Positions 9,281 to 20,655 of a DNA stretch of 64,000 nt are shown one piece after another (the first letter of the stretch is position 1; every line of letters begins with the position of its first letter). The notes under the pieces are model-generated. The model worked only from the letters and a program-made list of their open reading frames with translations, was not told where the DNA came from and ran no database searches. Position numbers and translations under genes: made by a program. Source of the DNA: Candidatus Obscuribacterales bacterium (lineage in GTDB: Bacteria; Cyanobacteriota; Cyanobacteriia; RECH01); the NCBI GenBank assembly GCA_036703605.1, contig DATNRH010001083.1:8001-72000 (forward strand), given 5' to 3'.

Positions 9281-10105
9281 CTAGGGAGCGATCGCATCCT
9301 CCCCGGAGGGAGACGGATTAGGTTCTGGCTCAGGACGGGCAATCACCGAACTCTCCAAGCTGCCAATGCCTTCCACTTCCACCCGAATGACATCCCCCAC
9401 CTGCAGCGGCCCTACGCCCTCCGGCGTCCCGGTGAGCACCACATCACCAGGCAGGAGCGTCATCACCCGACTGATATAGGACACCAACTGCTCCGGTGAC
9501 ACTACCATCGTGTCAATCGAGGCGCACTGCACCGGATCCTTGTTCTGGTTGAGAAACGTCTGCAGCATGGCTCCAGCACTCAGTTCTCGAACAATCCACG
9601 GCCCGAGGGGACAAAAGGTATCGAACCCCTTAGCTCGCACCCATTGATTATCGCGCTGTTGCAAATCGCGGGCAGTGACATCAATGGCGATGGTGTAGCC
9701 CCAGATCTTTGACCGAGCTTGCTCGGGCGTGCAGTTAAAACAGCGATCGCCAATCACCAGCGCTAACTCGCCTTCATAGTCAATCCGTTGAGACTGAGGT
9801 GGGTATTCAATGGCATGTCCGGTAGCAATCACCGCCGTCGGTGGCTTCATAAAAATCAGCGGTTCCTCCGGCACAGGCGTTCCCATTTCTGCAGCATGTT
9901 TGGCGTAGTTTTTGCCAATGGCCACAATTTTAGACGGCGCACAGGGAGCCAGAATATCAAACTCATCTGGATTGAGAAATTGCTCGGTTAATTGCCCCCC
10001 TAACCAAGGCGGGGCATCCAGGATCTGCACTTGGCGATCGAGGTGCAGTAACCCATAATAAAGCTGCCCAGGCGGGGTTTTAACTCGAACGTAGCGCTGC
10101 GCCAT
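9281..10105 (-). CDS. fumarylacetoacetate hydrolase family protein
   Basis: 274 aa, length typical of the FAH/HpcE superfamily. Visible: CAPSKIVAIGKNYAKHAAEMG, MKPPTAVIATGHAIEYPPQSQRIDYEGELALVIG (metal-binding acidic residues in DYEGELA), GYTIAIDVTARDLQQRDNQWVRAKGFDTFCPLGPWIV and LLPGDVVLTGTPEGVGPLQVGDVI. Members act as acylpyruvases, oxaloacetate decarboxylases or ring-cleavage hydrolases, so the exact substrate cannot be read from the sequence. A proline-rich acidic tail of about 18 residues is variable. Monocistronic, convergent with pdhB. Confidence 0.88.
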   Translation of the reverse strand: MAQRYVRVKTPPGQLYYGLLHLDRQVQILDAPPWLGGQLTEQFLNPDEFDILAPCAPSKIVAIGKNYAKHAAEMGTPVPEEPLIFMKPPTAVIATGHAIEYPPQSQRIDYEGELALVIGDRCFNCTPEQARSKIWGYTIAIDVTARDLQQRDNQWVRAKGFDTFCPLGPWIVRELSAGAMLQTFLNQNKDPVQCASIDTMVVSPEQLVSYISRVMTLLPGDVVLTGTPEGVGPLQVGDVIRVEVEGIGSLESSVIARPEPEPNPSPSGEDAIAP

Positions 10106-10300
10106 AGTGGGTTGACCTAAACGTAGTGTATGATTATATATCCTTGCCTTTGCTGAGCCATGTCATACGACTCAGAAAATCCGTTCGTCAGAGGGCAGAC
10201 CAAAGACGATTGAGGAGCGATCGCTCCATGTCTACTGAGTCAAAAAAGGACTAGGGCAATTTTACAGCAGAGGCCACTTGTCCATAAGGAGTTGTTTGTT

Positions 10301-10624
10301 ATGAAACGTGCGTACGAAACCATGTACATCCTACGCCCAGATTTGGGTGAAGAGATGGCCGACCAAGTGATCACTAAGTATCAAGGCATTCTCAAAGATA
10401 ACGGCGTTGAGTCTATTGATACCCAACACCGAGGCAAACGTCGCCTAGCCTACGAAATTCAGAACCACAAAGAAGGGATCTACATCCAAATGAACTATGA
10501 AGCAGAGCCGACGGCGGTTGCTGCCATGGAACGGGACATGCGCTTTAGTGAAGACATCATTCGGTTTTTGACTATGCGTCAAGATGAACTGCAGTCTGAC
10601 CCCTCTACACCCGTCAGCCTCTAG
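10301..10624 (+). CDS. rpsF: 30S ribosomal protein S6
   Basis: 107-aa ribosomal protein S6, a platform protein of the small subunit. [18 protein letters not shown], the KGRRRLAYEI-like stretch ([25 protein letters not shown]) and the acidic end fit the family. The ATG at 10301 is chosen because AAGGAG (10286-10291) sits 9 bases upstream; a TTG at 10292 is in frame but too close to that site. In many bacteria rpsF is co-transcribed with ssb and rpsR, but here it is alone and followed by a strong palindrome. Confidence 0.96.
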   Translation: MKRAYETMYILRPDLGEEMADQVITKYQGILKDNGVESIDTQHRGKRRLAYEIQNHKEGIYIQMNYEAEPTAVAAMERDMRFSEDIIRFLTMRQDELQSDPSTPVSL

Positions 10625-10728
10625 CCCCCAGCGATCATAGGGCTCTCATCATGCCCTCGGGACTCAGCCCCACTGGAGTCTAGCGACCATCCATCCAGCA
10701 GGGGCGATCGCTCAACCTTAAGATCACT

Positions 10729-10756
10729 AAACGGCCACCCCATGGGGTGGCCGTTT
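10729..10756. terminator. 28-base perfect palindrome, bidirectional terminator
   Basis: A perfect palindrome with 14-base halves (AAACGGCCACCCCA and its complement) ending in TTT, between the convergent rpsF and lepA genes. A-run before and T-run after suit termination on both strands. Confidence 0.85.
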
Positions 10757-10779
10757 GGCGTTAGAGAGCTGCAACTAGC

Positions 10780-12582
<1,803 letters not shown>

Positions 12583-12964
12583 AGAGCCTCAATTCACCAT
12601 GCAAGCGGAGTACCCGATCGTTTCGTCCTTCAGCCCTAGCCGTTCAGCCTCCCATGCCACCCATCCCCCAACAGCTAGGCATCCCAACGAAACCTAGGGT
12701 CAGCGGGTCAGCCGAGGAAAACGGAGCGTTCAGGGGGGTGAACAGGTTAAGAAATCTCTAGAGAAAAGCGATCGTGCTGAAGATATTGTAATGCGTCTAC
12801 CCGGCTTATCGAAGGACTCGGGCAGGAGGACAGGGATTGAGCTAGAGATTTGACCGCTCATGTACTGAGTGAAGTTTGTATAAAGTTTCCGTAAGACGGT
12901 TGCGATCGCCCTCTAGTATGGGGCAGTTTAGGAGGAATTTCCCCATAATTACGGATGCACTACC
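12583..12964. other. divergent promoter region lepA / PPC-propeller gene
   Basis: 382 bases between divergent genes. An AGGAGG at 12930-12935 lies too far from the ATG at 12965 to be its ribosome-binding site and reads into a stop in that frame. No small gene seen. Confidence 0.45.
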
Positions 12965-14869
12965 ATGACAACGTCACCAGGCAATACTCGTGCCCAGGCC
13001 CCACAAATTCAACTTGGTAGCCGTCCAAGTACATTTACGGATGTTGTCAGCCGGGTCACCCCCAACGACTACTATCAGGTACGCTTTCAGCAACGCACCA
13101 GCTTCGACCTCACCCTATCCGGGCTACAGGCCAATGCCAATGTGGAGCTGCAGCGGCGAAATGGCAGTCGCATTGCCCGATCAGCTCGCCCTGGTCGCCA
13201 GGATGAACGCATTAACCTCAATCTCGATCCTGGCATCTACTACGTTCGGGTCTACCAAGGGCAGGGGAATACTCGATACCAACTACGCATGAGTGCCAAT
13301 GTAGATCGAGCTGGGGACAGCCGGGGTCAAGCTCGGGCAATCATAGCAAGCGATCGCCTCCGTACCTTCCGTGACTATGTGGGGCCCTCCGACCGCAATG
13401 ATTTCTATCGCTTCACTCTAGATGAGGCTCGCGAGATTGATCTCCGCCTCTCCAACCTACAGGCCAATGCCGACCTACGCCTACTCGATAGCCAGGGTCG
13501 GCTCCTAGACGCTTCCACCCAAGCAGGCACCAGGAACGAACGCATCACCACGGAGCTAGAGGCTGGCACCTACTACCTACGGGTGACGCCCAGAGGCAAT
13601 GCCCAGACCCGCTACGCCCTCACTGTTCAGGCCAATCCTCTCCTGACGCAAACCTTGACCCAAGAGTGGATTAGTCAAATCGGCACCGCCGCCAACGACT
13701 ACGCCTACGGCATCGTAGTGGATAGCCGGAATCGGGTCTACATCGCTGGCACCACCGGCGGCAATTTGGCAGGCACCTCCGCCGGTGGACAGGATGCCTT
13801 TATTGCTGCCTTTAACGCTGGCGGTGGGTTACTTGACATAGACCAAGTCGGCACCAACCGGACAGACATCTTTTCCGGTCTAGCCATGGATGCCAACGAC
13901 AACCTCTACGCCGTCGGCACGTGGAATTTGGGCAGGCCTAGCCTTAGCCCTTTTTTCCTAGGATCCGGTGATGCAGTTCTGGCCCACTATCGCACCATCA
14001 ACGGTGAGTTGATATCCCAAGCACAAGACACCCGAAATATTCGCACCCTTGACTCTGCTGCAGATGTCGCCGTTGATGCCAATGGCACCGTGCTGCTCGC
14101 TGGGGCCGCCGTTCAAGTCTCCCTATCCCTATCTCCAACTAGCGATACGTTTGTGGCTAGCTACACCAGTGGCGGCAGTCTTCAACAGCGTTCTGGAGAT
14201 TTTGACACCATCAGCCAACAGGCCGCCGCTACCAGCATTGCGGTAGATGCAGCGGGCAATATCTACGTAGCGGGGATTACCAACGCTGAGTTGGACATCA
14301 ACAATCCCGGCAATCCCTATGCCAACAGCGACGCCTTTATTGCTAAATACAGCGCCAACGGCACCCAGCTTTGGTTTAACACCCTAGATTCCGGCAGCAC
14401 CGATACAGCACGGCGCTTGGCCGTCGATAGGGCCGGCAATGTTTACGCGGTAGGCCACACCGAGGGCAGCCTGCCAGGGCAAACCGGCGCTGGCGGCACC
14501 GATGCCTGGATTGTGAAGTATGACACCAACGGTCAACAGCAGTGGCTCAACCAGTTTGGTACCAGCAGCCTCGATGAAGCTCAAGCGATCGCCCTGGATG
14601 CAGCAGGCAATATCTATGTCACTGGCGAAACCGAAGGCTCCCTCTTTGGCACCCATCAAGGCGGTAGTGATGCTTGGATCGTTAAATACTCCAGCAGCGG
14701 TCGCGAGATCGCCAGTCTTCAACTTGGCACCGCAGCAGATGAGGAAACCTACGGCATCACGGTTAGCGCAGACAACCATGTCTATGTCGTCGGGCAAACC
14801 CAGGGCGTTTTAGGCGCTAGCAATGCTGGCAATTACGATGTTTGGGTCGGCAACTATTCTCTCGCCTAA
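12965..14869 (+). CDS. PPC-domain and SBBP beta-propeller repeat protein
   Basis: 634 aa. Two tandem PPC-like beta-sandwich domains occupy about residues 20-115 and 125-225, each with the pattern DYYQVRF/DFYRFTL ... DLTLSGLQANANVEL/DLRLSNLQANADLRL ... GIYYVRV/GTYYLRV. The rest (about 230-634) is a run of SBBP-type repeats: DAAGNIYVAG, DRAGNVYAVGHTEGSLPG, GGTDAWIVKYDTNG, GGSDAWIVKYSSSG, predicted to fold as a beta-propeller. Such proteins are usually secreted or on the surface, but no N-terminal signal peptide is visible and no RTX nonapeptides are seen. Function is unknown; no enzyme motif. Confidence 0.8.
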   Translation: MTTSPGNTRAQAPQIQLGSRPSTFTDVVSRVTPNDYYQVRFQQRTSFDLTLSGLQANANVELQRRNGSRIARSARPGRQDERINLNLDPGIYYVRVYQGQGNTRYQLRMSANVDRAGDSRGQARAIIASDRLRTFRDYVGPSDRNDFYRFTLDEAREIDLRLSNLQANADLRLLDSQGRLLDASTQAGTRNERITTELEAGTYYLRVTPRGNAQTRYALTVQANPLLTQTLTQEWISQIGTAANDYAYGIVVDSRNRVYIAGTTGGNLAGTSAGGQDAFIAAFNAGGGLLDIDQVGTNRTDIFSGLAMDANDNLYAVGTWNLGRPSLSPFFLGSGDAVLAHYRTINGELISQAQDTRNIRTLDSAADVAVDANGTVLLAGAAVQVSLSLSPTSDTFVASYTSGGSLQQRSGDFDTISQQAAATSIAVDAAGNIYVAGITNAELDINNPGNPYANSDAFIAKYSANGTQLWFNTLDSGSTDTARRLAVDRAGNVYAVGHTEGSLPGQTGAGGTDAWIVKYDTNGQQQWLNQFGTSSLDEAQAIALDAAGNIYVTGETEGSLFGTHQGGSDAWIVKYSSSGREIASLQLGTAADEETYGITVSADNHVYVVGQTQGVLGASNAGNYDVWVGNYSLA

Positions 14870-14929
14870 CGTCAGTTTGACATTCACGATCATCGCTACA
14901 ACTAGATGAAGGCTGTGAAGTCGATCAGC

Positions 14930-16651
14930 CTAATCTGCTGGTGTGTGCCGAGAAAAGACATAGATGCGTTGGGTTTCAAGCTGTCCACAGAGTTCTGAGG
15001 GACGTAAGGTTTCACCGTTGGATTGATCCAGGCGGAACAGTTGCCGGTGCAGTTTCACCTGCAGATTGGTGAAGGGATCGCCACCAGGCGACACCAAAAA
15101 TTCAAGCTGCTGCACGGTGCTCCAGGTTGCCAAGTTGTCTAAGATTTGCCCGATCGCGAGGACGTAGGGATGGGTGCAGTCTTGGTACCAGTCGGCGGCG
15201 GCGACGTTGGCTTGATCGAGCCCTAGATGGAAGGTGAGGGAGGATTTACCAAAGAGGGCGATCGCCATGGGGCGGGCTTCTTCTTGCAGCAGCAGATCAT
15301 GGGCAGTGGTAAGATGCCGCAATTTTTCGAGGCGATCGTAGCGTTCGGTGACGGAATCGGGTTCATCTTGCCATTGAATGGCGACTGTCACCAGATAGGT
15401 TTGCAGCAGCAAGTGCCCGAGTTTTTGGGCTTTGGTGGTGAGATAGTCTACGTTGTAGGATGTCGCCTCGATCAGGAGCGGCACCCGATCTACCATCTCT
15501 AGGTCGTAGCCCTTGAGCCCGGCAATTTTGCGGGGATTATTGGTGATCAAGCGAAACTGTTTAACACCGATGTCGTTGAGAATTTGCGCGCCGATGCCAT
15601 AGTTGCGCTGGTCGGCAGGAAAGCCGAGTTTTTGGTTAGCCTCCACTGTATCAAGACCCATATCCTGCAGGGCGTAGGCCTTGAGCTTGTTCACCAACCC
15701 AATGCCGCGTCCTTCTTGACGGAGATAAACCACAACGCCTTCCCCTGCCGCCTCGATCATCTTCAGGGCTGCCTGCAGTTGCATCCGACAGTCGCAGCGT
15801 AGGGAGCCGAGGGCATCGCCGGTGAGGCATTCGGAATGCACCCGTACCATAATGGGCTGCTGGGCAAAGTTCGTCGGGTCACCCTTGACCATGGCAATGT
15901 GCTCGGAGTTATCCAGTAGGTTACGGTAGGCATAGATTTTGAACTGACCAAACTGGGAGGGTAGATCGGCCACCGTCTCTCGTCGGATGAACCGTTCATG
16001 CTGTAAGCGATAGCTAATCAGGTCAGCAATGCTGATGATCTTGAGGTTGCGCTCTTTGGAATACTTCACCAGTTCTGGCAACCGGGCCATGGAACCATCA
16101 GGGTTTTGGATCTCGCAGATCACCCCTGAGGGATACAGTCCTGCGAGGCGCGCTAGGTCAACCCCAGCTTCCGTATGACCGGCCCGCTTGAGCACGCCCC
16201 CTTCCCGAGCCCGCAGGGGAAAGATATGTCCCGGACGGCGTAGGTCGCTGGGTTTGGCCTGGGGATTGATGGCAATTTGGATAGTTTTAGCCCGATCGTC
16301 CGCCGAGATGCCGGTGGTGACGCCTAGATGCAGAGCTCCGTCAATGCTGACGGTGAAGGCAGTTTGCTCGCTGCTATCTTCAAAGGAATGGCTGCTGACC
16401 ATCAGGGGTAGTTCTAGCTCATCTAGGCGATCGCCCATCATGGCCAGACAAATCAGCCCCCGAGCCTCCACGGCCATGAAGTTGATCATGTCGGGAGTCG
16501 CAAACTGGGCAGCACAGATCAGATCCCCTTCATTCTCGCGATTTTCATCGTCTACAACCACAATCGAACGTCCGGCCTTCAGGTCAGATAGGGCATCGTC
16601 GATGGAGTCAAATTGAAAGGTGAGATCCATAGTGTAAGTTGGGATTTCCAT
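14930..16651 (-). CDS. ribBA: bifunctional DHBP synthase / GTP cyclohydrolase II
   Basis: 573 aa riboflavin-biosynthesis enzyme. The N-terminal domain (about 10-210) is 3,4-dihydroxy-2-butanone-4-phosphate synthase: [46 protein letters not shown]. The second (about 215-420) is GTP cyclohydrolase II, with zinc ligands in [17 protein letters not shown], and [13 protein letters not shown]-terminal extension of about 150 residues (from about 420) follows, of a kind seen in cyanobacterial RibBA, with no known activity. It makes both precursors of lumazine from ribulose-5-phosphate and GTP. Start could be the ATG at 16630 ([14 protein letters not shown]) instead of 16651; neither has a clear ribosome-binding site. 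Confidence 0.96.
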   Translation of the reverse strand: MEIPTYTMDLTFQFDSIDDALSDLKAGRSIVVVDDENRENEGDLICAAQFATPDMINFMAVEARGLICLAMMGDRLDELELPLMVSSHSFEDSSEQTAFTVSIDGALHLGVTTGISADDRAKTIQIAINPQAKPSDLRRPGHIFPLRAREGGVLKRAGHTEAGVDLARLAGLYPSGVICEIQNPDGSMARLPELVKYSKERNLKIISIADLISYRLQHERFIRRETVADLPSQFGQFKIYAYRNLLDNSEHIAMVKGDPTNFAQQPIMVRVHSECLTGDALGSLRCDCRMQLQAALKMIEAAGEGVVVYLRQEGRGIGLVNKLKAYALQDMGLDTVEANQKLGFPADQRNYGIGAQILNDIGVKQFRLITNNPRKIAGLKGYDLEMVDRVPLLIEATSYNVDYLTTKAQKLGHLLLQTYLVTVAIQWQDEPDSVTERYDRLEKLRHLTTAHDLLLQEEARPMAIALFGKSSLTFHLGLDQANVAAADWYQDCTHPYVLAIGQILDNLATWSTVQQLEFLVSPGGDPFTNLQVKLHRQLFRLDQSNGETLRPSELCGQLETQRIYVFSRHTPAD

Positions 16652-16870
16652 TGCACCGGGCTGCGATCGCGCAGAACAAACTGGGACACCATCCTAGTGA
16701 GGATAGCTTCATGTTTCTTCAAAGTGGCGTAGATTCTTATTTTAGCCCGTTGGCTTGGTACCCAGCCGCGAACTTTCATAAAAGCCGGGCTATCTCACAG
16801 GCGATGAGAGGTCACTATAGTAGAGAAGATAGTAGAGAAGAGCTGCCCATCAAGCTTGGGAGTAACGTTT

Positions 16871-17092
16871 ATGGCTGAGTATCAACGCATTGAATATCGC
16901 ATTGGCCCTGATGGACAGATCATCGAAACGGTGATGGATGGTCTGGGAAGCGGCTGTCTTGGTGCAACCCAGGCGATGGAGCAAGCTCTGGGTGAGGTAG
17001 AGCAACGCCAGTTTAAGCCGGAGTATGACGCTGGCACGGAGGTGGCAACAATGCTGCCAGCGATCGCCTCCCAATCTATCTCGTCGCCCTGA
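16871..17092 (+). CDS. DUF2997 family small protein
   Basis: 73 aa: MAEYQRIEYRIGPDGQIIET, then DGLGSGCLGATQAMEQALGEVEQRQ and an acidic stretch. This is the pattern of DUF2997 proteins, which in cyanobacteria and plastid relatives often sit next to a Ycf35/DUF1257 gene. No such partner is present here. The ATG at 16871 is used, since the homologous N-terminus begins MAEYQRIEYRIGPDG. It lies 60 bases upstream of the GrpE-like gene in the same direction, so the two may be co-transcribed. Role unknown. Confidence 0.8.
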   Translation: MAEYQRIEYRIGPDGQIIETVMDGLGSGCLGATQAMEQALGEVEQRQFKPEYDAGTEVATMLPAIASQSISSP

Positions 17093-17152
17093 CCGATTCA
17101 CCCAGTCGCTTGCACACTCTTCATCATTTACTAACAGGATTTCAGCGTCATC

Positions 17153-17671
17153 ATGATTGGAGCCAGTGGATTTTTTCTCTTTGATCTGGTGATGACCGTT
17201 GTTGCCCCGATCACCACCCTAGCGGTGTTGGGCAGTGGGTCGTCTCAGCCGTCTATCGAACATGCCGACGTGAACGAGCTACGCCAACAGTGTCGGCGGC
17301 TCCAGGCGCAATTACAGACCCAGGAGGAACAGGCGATCGCTCAATCTCGCCTAGACACTTTCGAGTCATTGCAATCTTTATTGATTGGTTACCCGAGCGC
17401 GGCCCAGATGGTGGATCGTCAGCCGGAGTTTCCGGCCCGACATTTGATGGCGATGCTGACACCGTTGGATCACCTGCTCAACCAGTGGGGCTATGAGCGC
17501 ATTGGTCAACCTTGGGACTCGGTGTCGTTTGATCCTCACCTGCATCAGCCCGATGAGGAGGATATCTCCACGGGCGACTCGGTCTATGTGCGATTTGTGG
17601 GCTACCGCCAGGGCGATCGCATTCTCTGTCCCGCGAAGGTGAGCCGCACGCTGCCGTCTAATGTGCAATAA
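17153..17671 (+). CDS. GrpE-like protein, putative nucleotide exchange factor
   Basis: 172 aa. Residues about 1-27 are hydrophobic (MIGASGFFLFDLVMTVVAPITTLAVLG), a possible membrane anchor. A coiled-coil-like segment follows (about 38-70, DVNELRQQCRRLQAQLQTQEEQAIAQ), then a compact C-terminal domain: GYERIGQPWDSVSFDPHLHQ and VYVRFVGYRQGDRILCPAKV. The last part follows the GrpE beta-head signature (G..I......FDP..H......V.....GY..gdrvl.pA.V). GrpE drives ADP release from DnaK-type Hsp70s, and the next gene encodes a short Hsp70, which supports the call. It is divergent from canonical GrpE and carries a membrane-like N-terminus not seen in the housekeeping protein. Confidence 0.68.
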   Translation: MIGASGFFLFDLVMTVVAPITTLAVLGSGSSQPSIEHADVNELRQQCRRLQAQLQTQEEQAIAQSRLDTFESLQSLLIGYPSAAQMVDRQPEFPARHLMAMLTPLDHLLNQWGYERIGQPWDSVSFDPHLHQPDEEDISTGDSVYVRFVGYRQGDRILCPAKVSRTLPSNVQ

Positions 17672-17693
17672 CCACAAAGCTTAAGAGCTACCA

Positions 17694-17871
17694 GGTTCCA
17701 GAACGGCAAGACTCTAGAACTACAGGGTTCCAGACCCAAGTGGGACGACATAACGATTGGCAAGCATTTCGACGTCGCTCAACCCTCTTCTTATAAGACT
17801 TTGAGCATTGAGCGACGTCGAAACCCGGCAAGCTTCATTTCATTGAGTCCACCGGTTTGTAAGGTTCCAGA
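17694..17871. repeat. perfect 16-bp inverted repeat with flanking GGTTCCAGA copies
   Basis: In the 259-base gap before the Hsp70 gene: arms TTTCGACGTCGCTCAA (17767-17782) and its exact complement (17808-17823) with a 25-base loop. GGTTCCAGA occurs at 17694, 17726 and 17863, twice before and once after the hairpin. It could be a transcription attenuator or a processing site between the GrpE-like and Hsp70 genes, or a small repeat element. Confidence 0.7.
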
Positions 17872-17930
17872 CCTGCAACGCTAAAAAACCGCTAGGATGA
17901 TGTGACACAGAAGGGTTGAGCAATCAGGGT

Positions 17931-19493
17931 ATGACAGCGATCGCCATTGATTTTGGCACCAGCAACACAGTCGTTGCCATTCAAGATGTGGCCAGCCAAC
18001 GGCCCCAAACCCTAGTGTTTGATCGGCTCTCGCGCCGGATACAAACACCTCGGGGGGCGGTGAGTGTGGTCCCTAGCCTAGTCTTTGTAAAAGATGCTGA
18101 GACCTTGATAGTGGGGGAATCGGTGCGATCGCAGCGCTTGGGACACGTCCAGCCCGATCGCTACTTCCAGGGGTTTAAGCGGGATCTAGCTGCCGACTTT
18201 CAGCCACCGCCCCGCACCTTGGATGGCCAGCTTTATACCGCCGCTACCGTTTCAGAAGCCTTCTTGCAGACTCTTTGGCAGCAGGTGCAGCAGCAGGGCA
18301 TGACGCCCAGTCACCTGATTTTCACCGTGCCGGTGGGAGCTTTTGAGCGCTACCTCGATTGGTTTCGTACCCTGGGCGATCGGTTGGCGGTGCCGACGGT
18401 GCAGTTGGTGGATGAATCTACCGCTGCAGCGCTGGGCTATGCAGTGCGGCGGCCGGGATCGCGGGTGTTGGTGATTGATTTTGGTGGCGGTACCCTCGAT
18501 CTGAGTTTGGTGCGCACCGTTCCCACCACCCAAGGGCAGCGATCGCTAAAAGCGGAGGTGATCGCCAAAGCCGATGCCTATGTGGGCGGGGTGGATATCG
18601 ATCGCTGGATTGGGGAGCGCTGTTTGCAGCAGTTGGGGCTAACTCGGGAGCAGATTGGCGAAACCGGCTGGCAAATGGTGCTGGAACGGTCGGAGCGGCT
18701 GAAAATTCGGCTGTCGTCGGAGGAGACGGCGACGGAAAGCTGGCTGGATGATGAGTCGTTTCGGGCCTATGACCTGACGTTGACGCAACGCGGCTTGGCA
18801 GACTTGCTGGAAGACCAGCAGCTTCTCGACCAGGTGCGTCAGGCGTTGGATGAGGTGTTGGCGATCGCCCAGCTAAAAGGCGTGGGCAAGGCGGATATTG
18901 AACTGGTTTTACTGGTGGGCGGCAGTTGCCAACTGTTGGCGGTGCAGCAGTTGATGCTGTCCTACTTTGGGCGGCAGCGGGTGAAGATGCACAAGCCCTT
19001 TGAAGCCGTTGCCCATGGGGCGATCGCCCTCAGCCAGATTAGCGAGGTGGATGACTACCTGCACCACAGCTACGCCATTCGTTTGTGGGAGCCCTATAGC
19101 AAAACCTATTCCTACTTCAAGCTGTTTGACCAGGGGACGACGTACCCCTGCAGTCGTTCTGAACCCTTGACCCTGCAGGTGGCCCAAGAGGGGCAACGGG
19201 AAATTCGGCTGGATATTGGCGAAGTTGCCGACGTAGCCCAAGCCGAACTGGCCTACGACGCCCAAGGACGGATGACCAGCAGCGCCGTCCATCGCCAAGA
19301 ATCCTACCGTTCCCTAGAAACCCACCATAATCCCGTGTGTGTTGCCCACCTGAATCCACCAGGACAGTTGGGCAGCGATCGCATCACCGTACAATTTGCC
19401 GTTACGGCCGATCGCACCCTGGTGGCCACGGTGCGAGATCTCTTAACGCAAACAACCCTGGTGGAACAAGGGGCGATCGCTAAATTGCAATAG
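17931..19493 (+). CDS. Hsp70 family protein (short, non-canonical DnaK)
   Basis: 520 aa from the ATG at 17931 (a TTG at 17916 is in frame). The actin-like ATPase domain is clear: AIAIDFGTSNTVVAI (phosphate 1), VDESTAAALGYA, VLVIDFGGGTLDLSLVRT (phosphate 2) and ELVLLVGGSCQLLAVQQLM (adenosine motif). It lacks the substrate-binding and lid length of DnaK (about 635 aa); after about residue 370 there is a shorter beta-rich region. Such short Hsp70s occur widely in cyanobacteria besides several true DnaKs. With the adjacent GrpE-like gene it may form a dedicated chaperone or an ATP-driven switch. No DnaJ partner is visible. Confidence 0.9.
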   Translation: MTAIAIDFGTSNTVVAIQDVASQRPQTLVFDRLSRRIQTPRGAVSVVPSLVFVKDAETLIVGESVRSQRLGHVQPDRYFQGFKRDLAADFQPPPRTLDGQLYTAATVSEAFLQTLWQQVQQQGMTPSHLIFTVPVGAFERYLDWFRTLGDRLAVPTVQLVDESTAAALGYAVRRPGSRVLVIDFGGGTLDLSLVRTVPTTQGQRSLKAEVIAKADAYVGGVDIDRWIGERCLQQLGLTREQIGETGWQMVLERSERLKIRLSSEETATESWLDDESFRAYDLTLTQRGLADLLEDQQLLDQVRQALDEVLAIAQLKGVGKADIELVLLVGGSCQLLAVQQLMLSYFGRQRVKMHKPFEAVAHGAIALSQISEVDDYLHHSYAIRLWEPYSKTYSYFKLFDQGTTYPCSRSEPLTLQVAQEGQREIRLDIGEVADVAQAELAYDAQGRMTSSAVHRQESYRSLETHHNPVCVAHLNPPGQLGSDRITVQFAVTADRTLVATVRDLLTQTTLVEQGAIAKLQ

Positions 19494-19518
19494 GGGCGAT
19501 CGCCCCCAGACCTCAGAC

Positions 19519-20655
19519 CTAACGTCCCCCCATACCGGGAATCAGTCCAGAACTGAGCCGCTTCAATGCTCGGTTAGCCACATCTCCGTAGCGCAACTCA
19601 CCGCAGAGAATCTGACCCATGCGTTGGGTGGCCGACGGCCGCTTCACACCAACTTTATAACCAATCCCCGGCACCCGGTAGAATACACCGGCTAACCGCT
19701 GGGCCCAGGCCATATCGCTGCCCCATACCTCGTTCACCACTTGGGTGTAGTGTGCTAGGGCGTTGGCATCGCCTCCCAAGGCTGCATCGATCGATTCCGC
19801 TGCCTTGACGCCGGTGAGAATAGACGGACGGATCCCTTCTGCGGTAAATGGGTCAACCACGCAGGCTGCTTCCCCTGCCAGAACAGCATTCTGGGTATGC
19901 AGAACCTGATCGCCATCCCAGAGACAAAGGGGATGGACAAACTGCTTGGCGCTGGAGAGATCCACACCAAATATCTTGGCATAGTCCGCCAAAAGGGCGT
20001 TAAAGTCCTGAGATTCGCCCCCCCGGAATGTGCCGATGCCGATGGAGTAACCATCCGCCTTCGGAAAGTTCCAAATGTAGCCATTTTTAACCATGCCGAA
20101 TTCAAAATAAATTCGGTCGATATCCTGCCCTTGCTGGGGCGTTTCTGCTTCCAACATTCCAGCCAGGCGACGCTTATACTCCTTAAAGCCCAGCCATTTA
20201 GCCATGGGCCCTTTTGCACCATCCGCTGCCACAAGATACCGACCTTCTAAGGGTCCTTGAGCTGTGTTCACCTGCCAGCGATCGCTCTTAAATTCAATGC
20301 CCGTTACCTCGGTGCTATCTCGGAGTTCAGCGCCTTGCTCTTGGGCTTTCTGGATCAAAAAATGATCAAATACATCTCGCCGCACCATCCACACCGGCTC
20401 TGTGCTTTCAATTTCCGCATCCACCGGGTCTTCCATTTTCCAGGTGTAGCGCACCGTCTTCACTTTCATGGAGATGGCGGGCGAGAAGTCAAAATCAAAC
20501 CATTGGGCAATCTGCGGAGAAACACCGCCACAACAAGGCTTATAGCGGGGCAGAGATTCCTTTTCCAGCACGAGAACCGAGCGCCCCCGTTTGGCAAGAT
20601 GGTACGCTGCTGCTCCCCCGGCTGGGCCTGCGCCCACAATGATGCAGTCATACAT
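19519..20655 (-). CDS. geranylgeranyl reductase family FAD protein
   Basis: 378 aa. FAD-binding Rossmann motif at the N-terminus (DCIIVGAGPAGGAAAYHLAKRG), LPRYKPCCGGVSPQI, VAADGAKGPMAKWLG and the second FAD motif NAVLAGEAACVVDPFTAEGI. These are the hallmarks of the TIGR02032/ChlP group, which reduces geranylgeranyl chains. Canonical ChlP of cyanobacteria is longer (about 405 aa) and lies elsewhere, so this is more likely a paralogue acting on another isoprenoid, for example a quinone or lipid. Convergent with the Hsp70 gene, 25 bases apart. Confidence 0.85.
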   Translation of the reverse strand: MYDCIIVGAGPAGGAAAYHLAKRGRSVLVLEKESLPRYKPCCGGVSPQIAQWFDFDFSPAISMKVKTVRYTWKMEDPVDAEIESTEPVWMVRRDVFDHFLIQKAQEQGAELRDSTEVTGIEFKSDRWQVNTAQGPLEGRYLVAADGAKGPMAKWLGFKEYKRRLAGMLEAETPQQGQDIDRIYFEFGMVKNGYIWNFPKADGYSIGIGTFRGGESQDFNALLADYAKIFGVDLSSAKQFVHPLCLWDGDQVLHTQNAVLAGEAACVVDPFTAEGIRPSILTGVKAAESIDAALGGDANALAHYTQVVNEVWGSDMAWAQRLAGVFYRVPGIGYKVGVKRPSATQRMGQILCGELRYGDVANRALKRLSSGLIPGMGGR

